32,413 nucleotides of DNA, taken from assembly GCA_002709295.1 (NCBI GenBank), contig PAQL01000012.1:235717-268129 (forward strand), given 5' to 3'. Shown in pieces: positions 21,301-28,708 of this stretch; the stretch's first letter is position 1; every line of letters starts with the position of its first letter. The DNA comes from Phycisphaerae bacterium (GTDB lineage: Bacteria; Planctomycetota; Phycisphaerae; Phycisphaerales; SM1A02). The notes beneath the pieces are model-generated. The model was not told the DNA's origin, made no database searches, and saw only the letters and a list, made by a program, of their open reading frames with translations. The position numbers and the translations under genes are program-made.

Positions 21301-23004
21301 CTACCTCGATCCGGTTGCAGGGCGCCAACGACCGCCGGGGCCCCGATCACGGGATCGGGAGGTGCCCGGAGCCTTCCCGGGAACCTCGAAGCCCCCGTCG
21401 CCACCGCGGCCCGGGGATTCCGGACTCGAGGAGCCGGGAAACAACGGAGCGTCCGGAAAGAGCGTCTCGGACCCGAACAGCGGGGTTTCCGGGAAGAGCG
21501 GAGCGTCCTCGAACAGGGGCTCGTCGGAGAACATCGGATCGTCGGAGAACATCGGATCCCCCGCGAACAGGTCGTCCTCGTCGTCGACGAGCGGATCATC
21601 CGGATCGACGAGGCCGGATTCCTCCTCCTCATCGAACATCAGTCGGGCCACGAGCTCCAGCATGGTCACGTCACGGATCTCCGCCAGACGCGGACGATCG
21701 CCACCACAGTCCACCACCACCTCCCAGACGATCGGGGATTCCATCGCGGCATCCGGATCGTCCGCGGGCACGATGCCCACCGCGAGCGTCGCTCGCCAGA
21801 CCAGGGACCGGGTGGTGATCCGCGGCACGACCTTCAGCCACGCCTCGGATTCGACCACGCCTTCGGTGATGGGCCAGAATCGATCGAACCGACGATCCTC
21901 GGCCACGGCGTCCCGTCGCGCGATGATGGCCGTCACCATGTCCTCGTCCATGCCCTCGACCCCGCGAAGCGCCTCGGCCGAGGCGCGATTGATGTCGAGC
22001 AGGCCGTTGCGCCAACCGCCTTCCATCGTGGTGAAGGTGTCGAGCGCAAGGCCCGCATCCCCCCCGTTCCTCTCCGCGATCTCCCAGACCCGTCGCACGA
22101 ACTCGTCCTCGTCGGTCATCCCGACCGGATCGGTCTCGATGGTCGACTCCGTGTCGGCGCCGTCTTCGTCCTCCCCCTCCTCTTCCTCGTCCGACGTCTC
22201 GAGCCAGGCCTGGAGGTACTGACGGGTCTCCGGGTCGAGACCGTCGAGGTCGATCGAGGCGTCGTCCGAATCCGGGAGCAGGATCCGCTCCGAGCCGTCG
22301 ATCCGGACATCCGGTTCGAACGAGTGAACGGTCAGCACCTCCGAGAGCGGACGGGTCCCACTCGATGGTCCGAGGTCTCCGTCCAGACGAAGCGAGATGC
22401 GTTCGCCGAGGTCCTCCTCGTCACCATCGACCCTTGAGAGGATGGCGATCTCGTCAAGCGGTCCGAGCACCCGGGACGGCCCCGGCGCGCCATCCCCCTC
22501 GAGCGCGAGCAGATCCGAGAGATGTTCGAAGCGACCGCCGGGTCGTGCGTCCCGCGCCGCCAGGATCGTCGCCGCTTCCGAAGCGGCGAGCAGTCCGGTC
22601 GCGGCGAGATCGTCCGCCGTGGCGAGGTTCAGATCGAGCCTGGCCGCCTCCGAGAAGACGTATGAGCCGCCCGGCCCCAGGGGAAGCAGCCGAGCGACCG
22701 CGATGCGACCCTCGTCACCACCGGGCAGATCGAAGAGTTCGTATCGATCCGGTGGATCCGGACTCGACCCGCCCAGCATCGCCGTCCGTTCCGCCTGCAG
22801 ATCCGCGGCGAGGGCCCGGACCGCGCTTCGGGCGGCGAGCCGGCTCTGGACCGCACCGTCGACGCCTCCGATCGAGACGACCCCGGCCCGCACGAAGTGA
22901 AGGGTCCCCACCACGATCAGCAGCACGCCCAGACCGACCAGCAGCACCGCACCGATCGCGATGCCCCGACGACCGGAGCTCCTGGATCTTCGCAGGCGCG
23001 ACAT
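21301..23004 (-). CDS. gspK: Minor pseudopilin GspK
   Basis: A 567-residue protein, longer than usual GspK (about 300-350). A basic leader RRG14 precedes IAIGAVLLVGLGVLLIVV; Glu5 of the mature chain is absent, as is typical of GspK, the tip subunit. Helix-hairpin-helix-type segments are visible: LDLNLATADDLAATGLLAASEAATI (about 123-147) and LLDINRASAEALRGVEGMDEDMVTAI (about 338-363). An acidic run (EEEEGEDEDG) sits between them. From about residue 460 an acidic tail begins, including eight PLF-type hexapeptides (477-524) and a Gly/Arg-rich end. It caps the pseudopilus together with GspI and GspJ. One-base overlap with the gspJ stop. Confidence 0.85.
   Translation of the reverse strand: MSRLRRSRSSGRRGIAIGAVLLVGLGVLLIVVGTLHFVRAGVVSIGGVDGAVQSRLAARSAVRALAADLQAERTAMLGGSSPDPPDRYELFDLPGGDEGRIAVARLLPLGPGGSYVFSEAARLDLNLATADDLAATGLLAASEAATILAARDARPGGRFEHLSDLLALEGDGAPGPSRVLGPLDEIAILSRVDGDEEDLGERISLRLDGDLGPSSGTRPLSEVLTVHSFEPDVRIDGSERILLPDSDDASIDLDGLDPETRQYLQAWLETSDEEEEGEDEDGADTESTIETDPVGMTDEDEFVRRVWEIAERNGGDAGLALDTFTTMEGGWRNGLLDINRASAEALRGVEGMDEDMVTAIIARRDAVAEDRRFDRFWPITEGVVESEAWLKVVPRITTRSLVWRATLAVGIVPADDPDAAMESPIVWEVVVDCGGDRPRLAEIRDVTMLELVARLMFDEEEESGLVDPDDPLVDDEDDLFAGDPMFSDDPMFSDEPLFEDAPLFPETPLFGSETLFPDAPLFPGSSSPESPGRGGDGGFEVPGKAPGTSRSRDRGPGGRWRPATGSR
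21433..21576 (-). repeat. 18-nt / hexapeptide repeat in the gspK C-terminus
   Basis: Eight consecutive six-residue units built around [PT]-[LM]-F, starting DLFAGD, PMFSDD, PMFSDE, PLFEDA and ending in PLFPG. The 18-nt period is almost exact in the two PMFSD units and diverged in the others. Confidence 0.85.
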
Positions 23005-23789
23005 CAGGGGAAGTCCTCCGCTTCCGGCTTCTTGTCGGAGTTCGAGCCGCCACCATCCACCGGCACGGGATCCAGCAGGGCGATGATCCGGATCCGATCC
23101 GGCGCGGGCCCGTCCTCCATCGCCACCGGGATCGGCGTGGAGCGGGTGAAGTCGTCGAACTCGTCGAAGTCGTCGAAATCGTCGAACTCATCGACCTCGT
23201 CCGAAAGGTCCGCGGGGTCGGTCTCCTCCGGCAACGGCATCCAGTCGGGATGGCGACCCTCGGTCCAGGGATCGAACCAGAACCTCGCCTCCACCGCGAC
23301 CGGCAGGCCGTCGACGCCGCTGTCCCACCCATCCCTCCAGTCGGAACCATCGTGGTACCGGAACCGCAGCGCGTGGAGCCCGGGGATCAACGTCGACCGA
23401 TCGAATCCGTCCTCGCTGATCGCCAGACCGTCGGCGTCGAGTTCGAGTTCGAGCGCGGCACGGTCCACCAGAGGGGAGAGCGCGGCATCCGGGGCCAGCC
23501 GTCGGATGGAGACCCCGCTGCCCGTCACACGAATCGAGGTGGCATCACCGACGATTCCCGAACCGCCCGAGGCATCGGATGCGGTCGCGACCGTCAGACG
23601 GGCCGCGAGGGCGTCAAGGGCCACGGTGGCTCCTTCGATCGACTGCATCCGGGTCTCGGTGCGGCGCCGGGAGTCGCCGATGTCCCGGACCAGACTGGTG
23701 GCCACGAACAGCAGCGATCCGAAGATCGCGATCGCGACCAGTGCCTCGAGAAGCGTGAACGCCCGGTGATGACGTCGATCCGGAATCAT
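23004..23789 (-). CDS. gspJ: Minor pseudopilin GspJ
   Basis: A 261-residue protein. The prepilin motif is A10|FTLLE with Glu5 present, followed by the membrane helix ALVAIAIFGSLLFVATSLV. The residue before the cleavage point is Ala, not the usual Gly. The globular part carries the GspJ pattern (YHDGSDWRDGWDS..., PVAVEARFWFD). Near residues 204-222 lies a run of Asp/Glu-Phe units (DEFDDFDDFDEFDDF), absent from standard GspJ. Its ATG overlaps the gspI stop (ATGA) and its TGA shares one base with the gspK start. It forms part of the GspI-J-K tip complex. Confidence 0.85.
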   Translation of the reverse strand: MIPDRRHHRAFTLLEALVAIAIFGSLLFVATSLVRDIGDSRRRTETRMQSIEGATVALDALAARLTVATASDASGGSGIVGDATSIRVTGSGVSIRRLAPDAALSPLVDRAALELELDADGLAISEDGFDRSTLIPGLHALRFRYHDGSDWRDGWDSGVDGLPVAVEARFWFDPWTEGRHPDWMPLPEETDPADLSDEVDEFDDFDDFDEFDDFTRSTPIPVAMEDGPAPDRIRIIALLDPVPVDGGGSNSDKKPEAEDFP

Positions 23790-24232
23790 CGCACCCCTCC
23801 CGATCGGGAGTCGTCCTCGACCAGGGTGACGAGCCTCGCGAGTTCGCCGAGGGCACCGGCATCCTCGTCGTCCTCACGGACCACGACCTCCACCCGGACC
23901 AGCCCGTCGAATCCCGAGGGAGCGGTCTCCACCTCGACCGCGAATCGCCAGCGCGGCGCGTCGATCCCTTCGAGATCCTCCTCGAACTCCACCTCGTCGA
24001 GATCGCCGACCGCATCGAGTTCGACGAGCCCCGCCTCGATCTCGGCGATGCGGCTGGCCGCCAGTTCGACGGCGGCGGCACGCCGGTCGGCACGCTCGGT
24101 CGCCTTCGATGCATCGCGAGCGATCCCGAGGGCGAGGAGCCCGACCATGACCATCAGGGCCATCGCCACCATGGTCTCCAGCAGCACTCCCCCGCGAGGC
24201 GTTCTCGCGGCGCCGACCCGGGCCCTCGTCAT
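23786..24232 (-). CDS. gspI: Minor pseudopilin GspI
   Basis: A 148-residue protein. The prepilin site is R13-G14|GVLLE with Glu5, then the helix TMVAMALMVMVGLLALGIA and the ELAASRIAEIEAG segment typical of GspI. The globular part has the short beta pattern RWRFAVEVETAP...LVRVEVVV. Acidic runs (DEVEFEEDLEG, REDDEDAG) lie within it. ATGA overlaps at both ends, with gspH and gspJ, show tight coupling. Confidence 0.85.
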   Translation of the reverse strand: MTRARVGAARTPRGGVLLETMVAMALMVMVGLLALGIARDASKATERADRRAAAVELAASRIAEIEAGLVELDAVGDLDEVEFEEDLEGIDAPRWRFAVEVETAPSGFDGLVRVEVVVREDDEDAGALGELARLVTLVEDDSRSGGVR

Positions 24233-25065
24233 TCGACACCTCCGGAACCGGGTTCTTCGAGGGGTTCTTCGAGGGGTTCTTCGAGAGTTTCCTCGAGAGG
24301 ACCCTCCTCATCGAACGCATCGAGCTCCTCGTCGGCATCCTCGTCGAGTTCGTCTTCCGGTTCGGCCGGCGGGTCGGACGGCGGCGACTCGAGCGTCGTC
24401 ACCGCGGTCCATGGATCGACTCGAAGTCGTCGCCAACCCGCATCGGAACGCAGGCCGACATCCTCGAAGGTGATGACGTTTCCGTCGGGAACCAGCAGCA
24501 GCAGACGAGTGGCGTCCGGCCATGGATCCTCGTCGAACGACGTCTCCTCCGAAGGTTCCAGGGACCGGCCGTCGACGAGATCGAACTCGTCCATGAACGA
24601 CAGGGATGGATCGCCCTCGTCCGGTGCCGGCACGATGGCCAGGGATTCGGGAAGCACGACGACCGACCATGAATCGGAAAGCTGCCGTTCGGGGACGAGG
24701 TCCTCCCCGAGTCCTGAGCCATCGAGACCGAAGCCCGGCGGATCCCGGGGATCGACGCGAAACACCGTGACCCGGCGACCGGAGGCGTCGCATCGCACCT
24801 CCATGGGCACCCCGGTGGAGCGGGATTCGGAACGGGCCAGCCGGATGAGAAGACCGAGGCGATCGATCGCCTCGGTCTCGGTTCGTCGTTCGAACTGCCG
24901 GAAGGTGAACGGCAGCGAGATGGCGCCGATGAGGAGCACGACACCGATCACGATCAACAGTTCGATGATCGTGAAGCCGGCTCGGTGGCCGACCGGATCA
25001 GCCGCCCGAGGGGGCGAAGTCGCTGAAGTCGTCCAGCATCTCACCGTCGGCGTCCACGCGTCCAT
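24229..25065 (-). CDS. gspH: Minor pseudopilin GspH
   Basis: A 278-residue frame. The prepilin motif is G|FTIIE (Glu5 present), followed by LLIVIGVVLLIGAISLPFTF. The globular domain has the GspH-type pattern: RLGLLIRLARSESRSTGVPMEVRC, VVVLPESLAI and ATRLLLLVPDGNVITF. The start is uncertain: ATG 25065 overlaps gspG by 68 nt, while GTG 25044 gives a shorter leader; no strong ribosome site marks either, so coupling to gspG is likely. The C-terminal 45 residues are an acidic tail (DELDEDADEELDAFDEEG) ending in EEPL repeats. It is larger than typical GspH (about 170-200), because of that tail and inserted acidic loops. Confidence 0.82.
   Translation of the reverse strand: MDAWTPTVRCWTTSATSPPRAADPVGHRAGFTIIELLIVIGVVLLIGAISLPFTFRQFERRTETEAIDRLGLLIRLARSESRSTGVPMEVRCDASGRRVTVFRVDPRDPPGFGLDGSGLGEDLVPERQLSDSWSVVVLPESLAIVPAPDEGDPSLSFMDEFDLVDGRSLEPSEETSFDEDPWPDATRLLLLVPDGNVITFEDVGLRSDAGWRRLRVDPWTAVTTLESPPSDPPAEPEDELDEDADEELDAFDEEGPLEETLEEPLEEPLEEPGSGGVE
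24250..24297 (-). repeat. 12-nt tandem repeat coding EEPL units at the gspH 3' end
   Basis: Three identical 12-nt units (24250-24261, 24262-24273, 24274-24285; plus-strand unit GGGTTCTTCGAG) and one degenerate unit (24286-24297). They encode L-E-E-P/T repeats. Identity of the three units suggests recent slippage. Confidence 0.85.
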
Positions 25066-25513
25066 CGTTGCTGGTCACATCGTCCTCGGTGCCCTCTTCC
25101 TTGTCGGGCCCGACCGAGATGATGTCGTAGGCGACGCCTTCGATCTCCGAGGGACTGTTGTAGATCCACTCGTTGCCCCACATGTCCCTGGTGACCGGCT
25201 GCGAGAGGTAGGGTCCCTCCCACCGCTCCATGTCCGCCTCGTCCTCGATGAGTTCCTTGTTCCAGAGGACGGCGATCCCCTCCTCCTGGGTCGGGTACCT
25301 CTTCATGCTGACCCTGAAGTCGTCGAGCGCGCCGGCGAGGTTCTGGATCTGGATCCGAGTGGTGCCGGAGTCCGCCCGCTCCTGCTGGCCCAGGAGATTC
25401 ACGGCGACCAGGCCTCCGATGGCGAGAATGATTCCGATCACGATCAAGAGCTCGAGAAGGCTGAAGCCTCGGCGAGAGATCCTGGCTCGGCGGGTCGGTC
25501 GCGGGACGTGCAT
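24998..25513 (-). CDS. gspG: Major pseudopilin GspG
   Basis: A 171-residue protein. Leader RRG16 then FSLLELLIVIGIILAIGG: a canonical prepilin site with Glu5. Conserved GspG features follow: LAGALDDFRVSMKRYPTQEEG (59-79), GPYL (100-103), RDMWGNEWIY (109-118; the usual D-P-W-G-N-x-Y), and a loop of acidic residues (SVGPDKEEGTEDDV, 133-146) at the calcium site. GspG is the main subunit of the pseudopilus. The start is ATG 25513, with AAGGAAGGA six bases upstream; an in-frame ATG at 25570 would read through a tandem repeat. A short acidic-aromatic tail (DDFSDFAPSGG) is present. Confidence 0.92.
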   Translation of the reverse strand: MHVPRPTRRARISRRGFSLLELLIVIGIILAIGGLVAVNLLGQQERADSGTTRIQIQNLAGALDDFRVSMKRYPTQEEGIAVLWNKELIEDEADMERWEGPYLSQPVTRDMWGNEWIYNSPSEIEGVAYDIISVGPDKEEGTEDDVTSNDGRVDADGEMLDDFSDFAPSGG

Positions 25514-25519
25514 GTCGGG

Positions 25520-25561
25520 TCCTTCCTTGAAACACTGGCCTTGAAACACGGGCCTTGAAAC
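25520..25561 (-). repeat. Three 14-nt tandem repeats covering the gspG ribosome-binding site
   Basis: Three 14-nt units (25520-25533, 25534-25547, 25548-25561), each starting GTTTCAAGG on the minus strand. The unit nearest the gene has changed to carry AAGGAAGGA, the gspG Shine-Dalgarno. The other two hold AAGGCC, a weaker version. Confidence 0.85.
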
Positions 25562-25703
25562 CATGGCCACGAATCGGTCTTGCTGATCCGGTCCCGAAGC
25601 GACGGGACCCGGAGTGGACTCCAGCGTACCGACTCCCCGGGATCAGGTTGCCTCCGCTCCATGGTTCCGACCCACTCGGACGAGATTTCAGGGCACTGGC
25701 CGG

Positions 25704-25726
25704 GGCTCGGATCCGGGATCCGAGCC
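25704..25726. repeat. Perfect 11-bp inverted repeat between the FG-GAP gene and gspG
   Basis: GGCTCGGATCC and GGATCCGAGCC flank one central base. No T run follows on either strand. It lies at the edge of the displaced gspF 3' copy and is built from gspF-end sequence that has changed at a few bases. It could stop or stall transcription after the FG-GAP gene, or bind a protein. Confidence 0.7.
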
Positions 25727-25756
25727 GCATCATCGGCAGGACCGCGGCGAGGGGGA
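25706..25756 (-). pseudogene. Displaced copy of the gspF 3' end
   Basis: These 51 nt match 27472-27522 at 44 positions. On the minus strand the gspF frame reads VLPMMRLGSRI, against VLPMMQLGSQI-stop in the intact gene; here the stop codon has become CGA. The rest of gspF is absent. It marks an old junction: the sequence just before gspG once followed, or was copied from, the end of gspF. Confidence 0.7.
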
Positions 25757-25793
25757 CGCGCCTCCGAATCCGGGCGGCATCGCACGGAGACGA

Positions 25794-27224
25794 TCAGGGA
25801 CAGAGGCCCCATGCACCGATCAGAGTTCCCAGATCCGCTCCATCGACCACGCCGTCACCGTTGACGTCCCCCGGGCAGCTGGAAGGACAGTCGTCACACG
25901 AACCGTCCTCGATCCATGTCCCTCCGAGCTGGTCGCACATCGAGCGGGGGATCTGCGCACAGCCGCTTCCCACGCAGCAGGCCCCGACGGGTTCGGGTTC
26001 CGGACAACCGGCGTCGAGACAGAATCCCCCGACGTAGGTCCCGCCGATCCGGGAGCAGAAGTCCGCCTGCAACTGCAGACACAACCCGTCCACGCAGCAG
26101 GCCCCCTGCACGAGGTTGGTCCAGACCGTGTTGGGGCCGTCGTCGTTGGCGACCCATGCATCCGGATCGCCGTCATGGTCGAGGTCGCCGAGGGCGACGT
26201 CGAAACCGTGACCGTCGCCCAGGGCCTGTCCGGATGCCGTGAAGACACCGTCACCGTCGTTGACCCAGACGGCATCGGGTTCGAGGTAATTGGTGATCCA
26301 GGCGTCGAGATCGCCATCCTGGTCGAGATCGCCGAGAGCGACGGACGTGCTGTAATCGTCTCCCAGACGCTGACCGGAGTCGGAGAAGTTCCCATCGCCG
26401 TCGTTGATCCAGACCAGGTTGGGATCGCCGGCGTAGTTGGCGACCCACGCGTCGAGATCGCCGTCTGCGTCGAGGTCTCCGAGGGCGACCGAGAAGCTGG
26501 CGCGGAAGCCGAGATCCTGTCCGGAGTCGCTGAAGCGACCTTCACCGTCGTTCATCCAGACCGCGTTCCCCTCGTCCCGATTCGCGACCCATGCATCGAG
26601 GTCGCCATCGTCGTCGAGGTCGCCGAGCGCCACCGCGTAGCTGAAGCCGTCTCCCAGCCGCTGTCCGGAGTCGGGGAACATCCCCTCTCCGTCGTTCACC
26701 CAGACCGCGTCGGCTTCTCCGAAGCCGTTGGCGACCCACGCGTCGAGGTCGCCGTCGCCATCGAGGTCGCCGAGGGCGACCGACAGGCTCCTGAGTCCCT
26801 TGCCCAGGGACTGTCCCGAGTCTGAGAAGTCGCCGTCGCCATCGTTGATCCAGACCACGTCGGGTGCCTGGTAGTTGGCGGACCATGCGTCGAGGTCGCC
26901 GTCGCCGTCGAGGTCGCCGAGGGCGACCGAATAGCTGTTGCGTTCTCCCAGGGTCTGGCCGGAGTCAGTGAAGGCTCCGAGACCATCGTTGATCCAGACG
27001 ACGTTGGGTCCCAGGTAGTTGGTGACCCATGCATCGATCGTCCCGTCTCCATCGAGGTCTCCCAGCGCGACACCGCTGCTGAAACGGTCTCCGAGCGACT
27101 GTCCGGAATCGAAGAAGGCGAAGGGGATCGCCTCCTCCGGCGTCTCGCTGGAGGCGGGGTTCGTCGAGATGCCGAGGATCCAGAGGCCGGCGGCAAGGAC
27201 TTTCGAAACGACTTTGATCACCAT
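25794..27224 (-). CDS. Secreted FG-GAP/VCBS repeat protein with Cys-rich modules and dockerin-like tail
   Basis: A 476-residue exported protein. Signal peptide at about 1-26 (VVSKVLAAGLWILGIS core). Seven repeats of about 48 residues (about 37-373) share DSGQ-LG, SVALGDLDGDGDLDAW and VWINDGDG-F; the D-x-D-x-D-G loops are calcium-binding FG-GAP/VCBS blades, so a seven-bladed propeller is likely. Two Cys-rich modules follow (GACC...C...GGTY and GACC...C...GGTW), then GDVNGDGVVDGADLGTLIGAW (about 452-472), a dockerin-like calcium motif common in planctomycete surface proteins. Start ATG 27224 has AAGGAAG four bases upstream. It sits inside the T2SS gene run but is not a known T2SS component; it may be a substrate, a surface anchor or an unrelated insertion. 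Confidence 0.85.
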   Translation of the reverse strand: MVIKVVSKVLAAGLWILGISTNPASSETPEEAIPFAFFDSGQSLGDRFSSGVALGDLDGDGTIDAWVTNYLGPNVVWINDGLGAFTDSGQTLGERNSYSVALGDLDGDGDLDAWSANYQAPDVVWINDGDGDFSDSGQSLGKGLRSLSVALGDLDGDGDLDAWVANGFGEADAVWVNDGEGMFPDSGQRLGDGFSYAVALGDLDDDGDLDAWVANRDEGNAVWMNDGEGRFSDSGQDLGFRASFSVALGDLDADGDLDAWVANYAGDPNLVWINDGDGNFSDSGQRLGDDYSTSVALGDLDQDGDLDAWITNYLEPDAVWVNDGDGVFTASGQALGDGHGFDVALGDLDHDGDPDAWVANDDGPNTVWTNLVQGACCVDGLCLQLQADFCSRIGGTYVGGFCLDAGCPEPEPVGACCVGSGCAQIPRSMCDQLGGTWIEDGSCDDCPSSCPGDVNGDGVVDGADLGTLIGAWGLCP

Positions 27225-27360
27225 CAACTTCCTTGGTGTCGGACCGGCGAGGGGATCCCGCATCGTACGCGGCCACCGTGATGAGACGAGACCCAATCGT
27301 CCTCGAAAGGCGGGATGTCCTCTGCATCATCGATCCACGGGTCGTGCATCCCCGATGGAC

Positions 27361-27387
27361 GAGAAAGTCGTCCGAGAACCGGACGAC
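27361..27387 (-). terminator. Probable terminator after gspF
   Basis: An 8-bp stem GTCGTCCG/CGGACGAC with a 5-nt loop (27367-27387), followed on the minus strand by TTTCTC. It lies about 85 nt past the gspF stop and before the FG-GAP gene start. The gap 27225-27472 otherwise shows no gene; a promoter for the FG-GAP gene is expected there but no clear pair was seen. Confidence 0.5.
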
Positions 27388-27471
27388 ATGCCGACCGCGC
27401 CGTCCCCTTCGTGTGACGCGACGCCCGGGCTCACCGTCGAGACGGCGGTCCAGGCCGCGAGACTCTCGTCC

Positions 27472-27522
27472 CTCAGATCTGGGATCCGAGCTGCATCATC
27501 GGCAGGACCAGGGCGAGGAAGA
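27472..27522 (-). repeat. Parent copy of the 51-nt direct repeat (end of gspF)
   Basis: The last 16 codons of gspF plus its TGA, matched by 25706-25756 in the same orientation with seven mismatches. The two copies flank the FG-GAP gene and its upstream region. Confidence 0.75.
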
Positions 27523-28657
27523 TGAAGACCACCGCACCGGCGAGCACCAGCAGGAGGGCCGGCTCCAGAAGCTTGAGAAGCGTCTCCAGAATCCGATCCG
27601 CCCGCTTCTCGGCCTTGCGTGCGACCCCGACCAGCACGGTTGGAAGAGCGTTCGCACTCTCACCGACCGAGATCATCTCGATGACGTCGTCCTCGAAGAG
27701 GCCGCTCTTCTCGAGCGGCCCGGCCAGGGTCTCGCCACTCCCGACCGCCTCGGTGGCGGACTCGATCGCTTCCTCGAGAAGCGGGTTCCCGGCGGCGTCC
27801 CGACTGATCCTCATCGCCGCCAGCATCGGGATGCCGTTGCCCAGCAGCGTGCCCAGCATCCGAGTGAACCGGGCCACCGCGAGGGAGTCGGAGAGATCTC
27901 CTGCGATCGGCAGACGCCGCTGGACGACCGCGATCCTTCGCTTGAAATCCGGCCGATCCCGAAGCAGCCACCATCCGATGCCCGCGGCCGGAACCAGTGC
28001 GAGCAGATAGGGCCATCCCCCCGTCACCACGGCGGACAGGCCGAGCAGCAGTCGGGTCGCCGGCGGCAGCTCCTCTCCATCGAAGAGGGACTCGAACTGC
28101 GGGACGAAGAAGACGAGGGCCGCGACCACGATGCCGAGGCCGACCAGCACCAGGATCACGGGATAGATCAGGTTTCCGATGACGGTCGCCCGTCGCTCCG
28201 CCTGGTGCTCGAGAAAATCACCCAGCTCTGCGAGAACCTCGTCGAGAAAACCGCCTCGCTCCCCCGCCTCGACCATCGCAAGGTGGACAGCGGGAAATCC
28301 GCCGACCTCGCGCATCGCCCCCGCCAGACGCTCGCCGTCCGCGACCCGTTCCGCGACCGAGTTCATGGTCGAACCGACACCCTTCTTCGACCTGCTCCGA
28401 CCCAGCAGACGCAGGCTTCTCAACAGAGGCACTCCGGCTCGGAGCAGATCCGAGAGCTGTGCATAGGCCACCGCAAGCCGACGATCCGGCAGACGGCGCG
28501 AGCCACGACTCCGCGAGACCGAGGCCTCGCGGACCTGGACCGGGGCCAGGCCCCGGGCCTGCAGCTCGGCCACGATCGCATCGCGACTGACGCCCTCGAG
28601 GGTGCCCGCGACCCGGCGTCCGCCGGTGTCTCTCGCTCTGTATGCGAAGACCGCCAT
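27473..28657 (-). CDS. gspF: T2SS inner-membrane platform protein GspF
   Basis: A 394-residue polytopic protein, the normal GspF length. The N-terminus has the GspF start (AVFAYRARDTGGRRVAGTLEG). Two T2SSF repeats follow: about 62-187 (AQLSDLLRAGVPLLRSL, MVEAGERGG, then the membrane helix LIYPVILVLVGLGIVVAALVFF) and about 263-388 (FTRMLGTLLGNGIPMLAAM, ISVGESANALP, then LLLVLAGAVVFIFLALVLPMM). A third helix lies near 214-232. GspF forms the centre of the platform driven by the GspE ATPase. Start ATG 28657 begins the family sequence; the ribosome site (GTGGGG) is weak. A hairpin after the gene suggests it may be its own unit, apart from gspG-D. Confidence 0.92.
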   Translation of the reverse strand: MAVFAYRARDTGGRRVAGTLEGVSRDAIVAELQARGLAPVQVREASVSRSRGSRRLPDRRLAVAYAQLSDLLRAGVPLLRSLRLLGRSRSKKGVGSTMNSVAERVADGERLAGAMREVGGFPAVHLAMVEAGERGGFLDEVLAELGDFLEHQAERRATVIGNLIYPVILVLVGLGIVVAALVFFVPQFESLFDGEELPPATRLLLGLSAVVTGGWPYLLALVPAAGIGWWLLRDRPDFKRRIAVVQRRLPIAGDLSDSLAVARFTRMLGTLLGNGIPMLAAMRISRDAAGNPLLEEAIESATEAVGSGETLAGPLEKSGLFEDDVIEMISVGESANALPTVLVGVARKAEKRADRILETLLKLLEPALLLVLAGAVVFIFLALVLPMMQLGSQI

Positions 28658-28708
28658 GGCCCCACTGTACCGGGCGACCATGGCGGTTCGGAAGTGGAGA
28701 ATGAAGGC

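Noticed and set aside
25520-25561. CRISPR-like repeats upstream of gspG
   Set aside because: Only three 14-nt units with no spacers of unique sequence and no cas genes; a simple tandem repeat.
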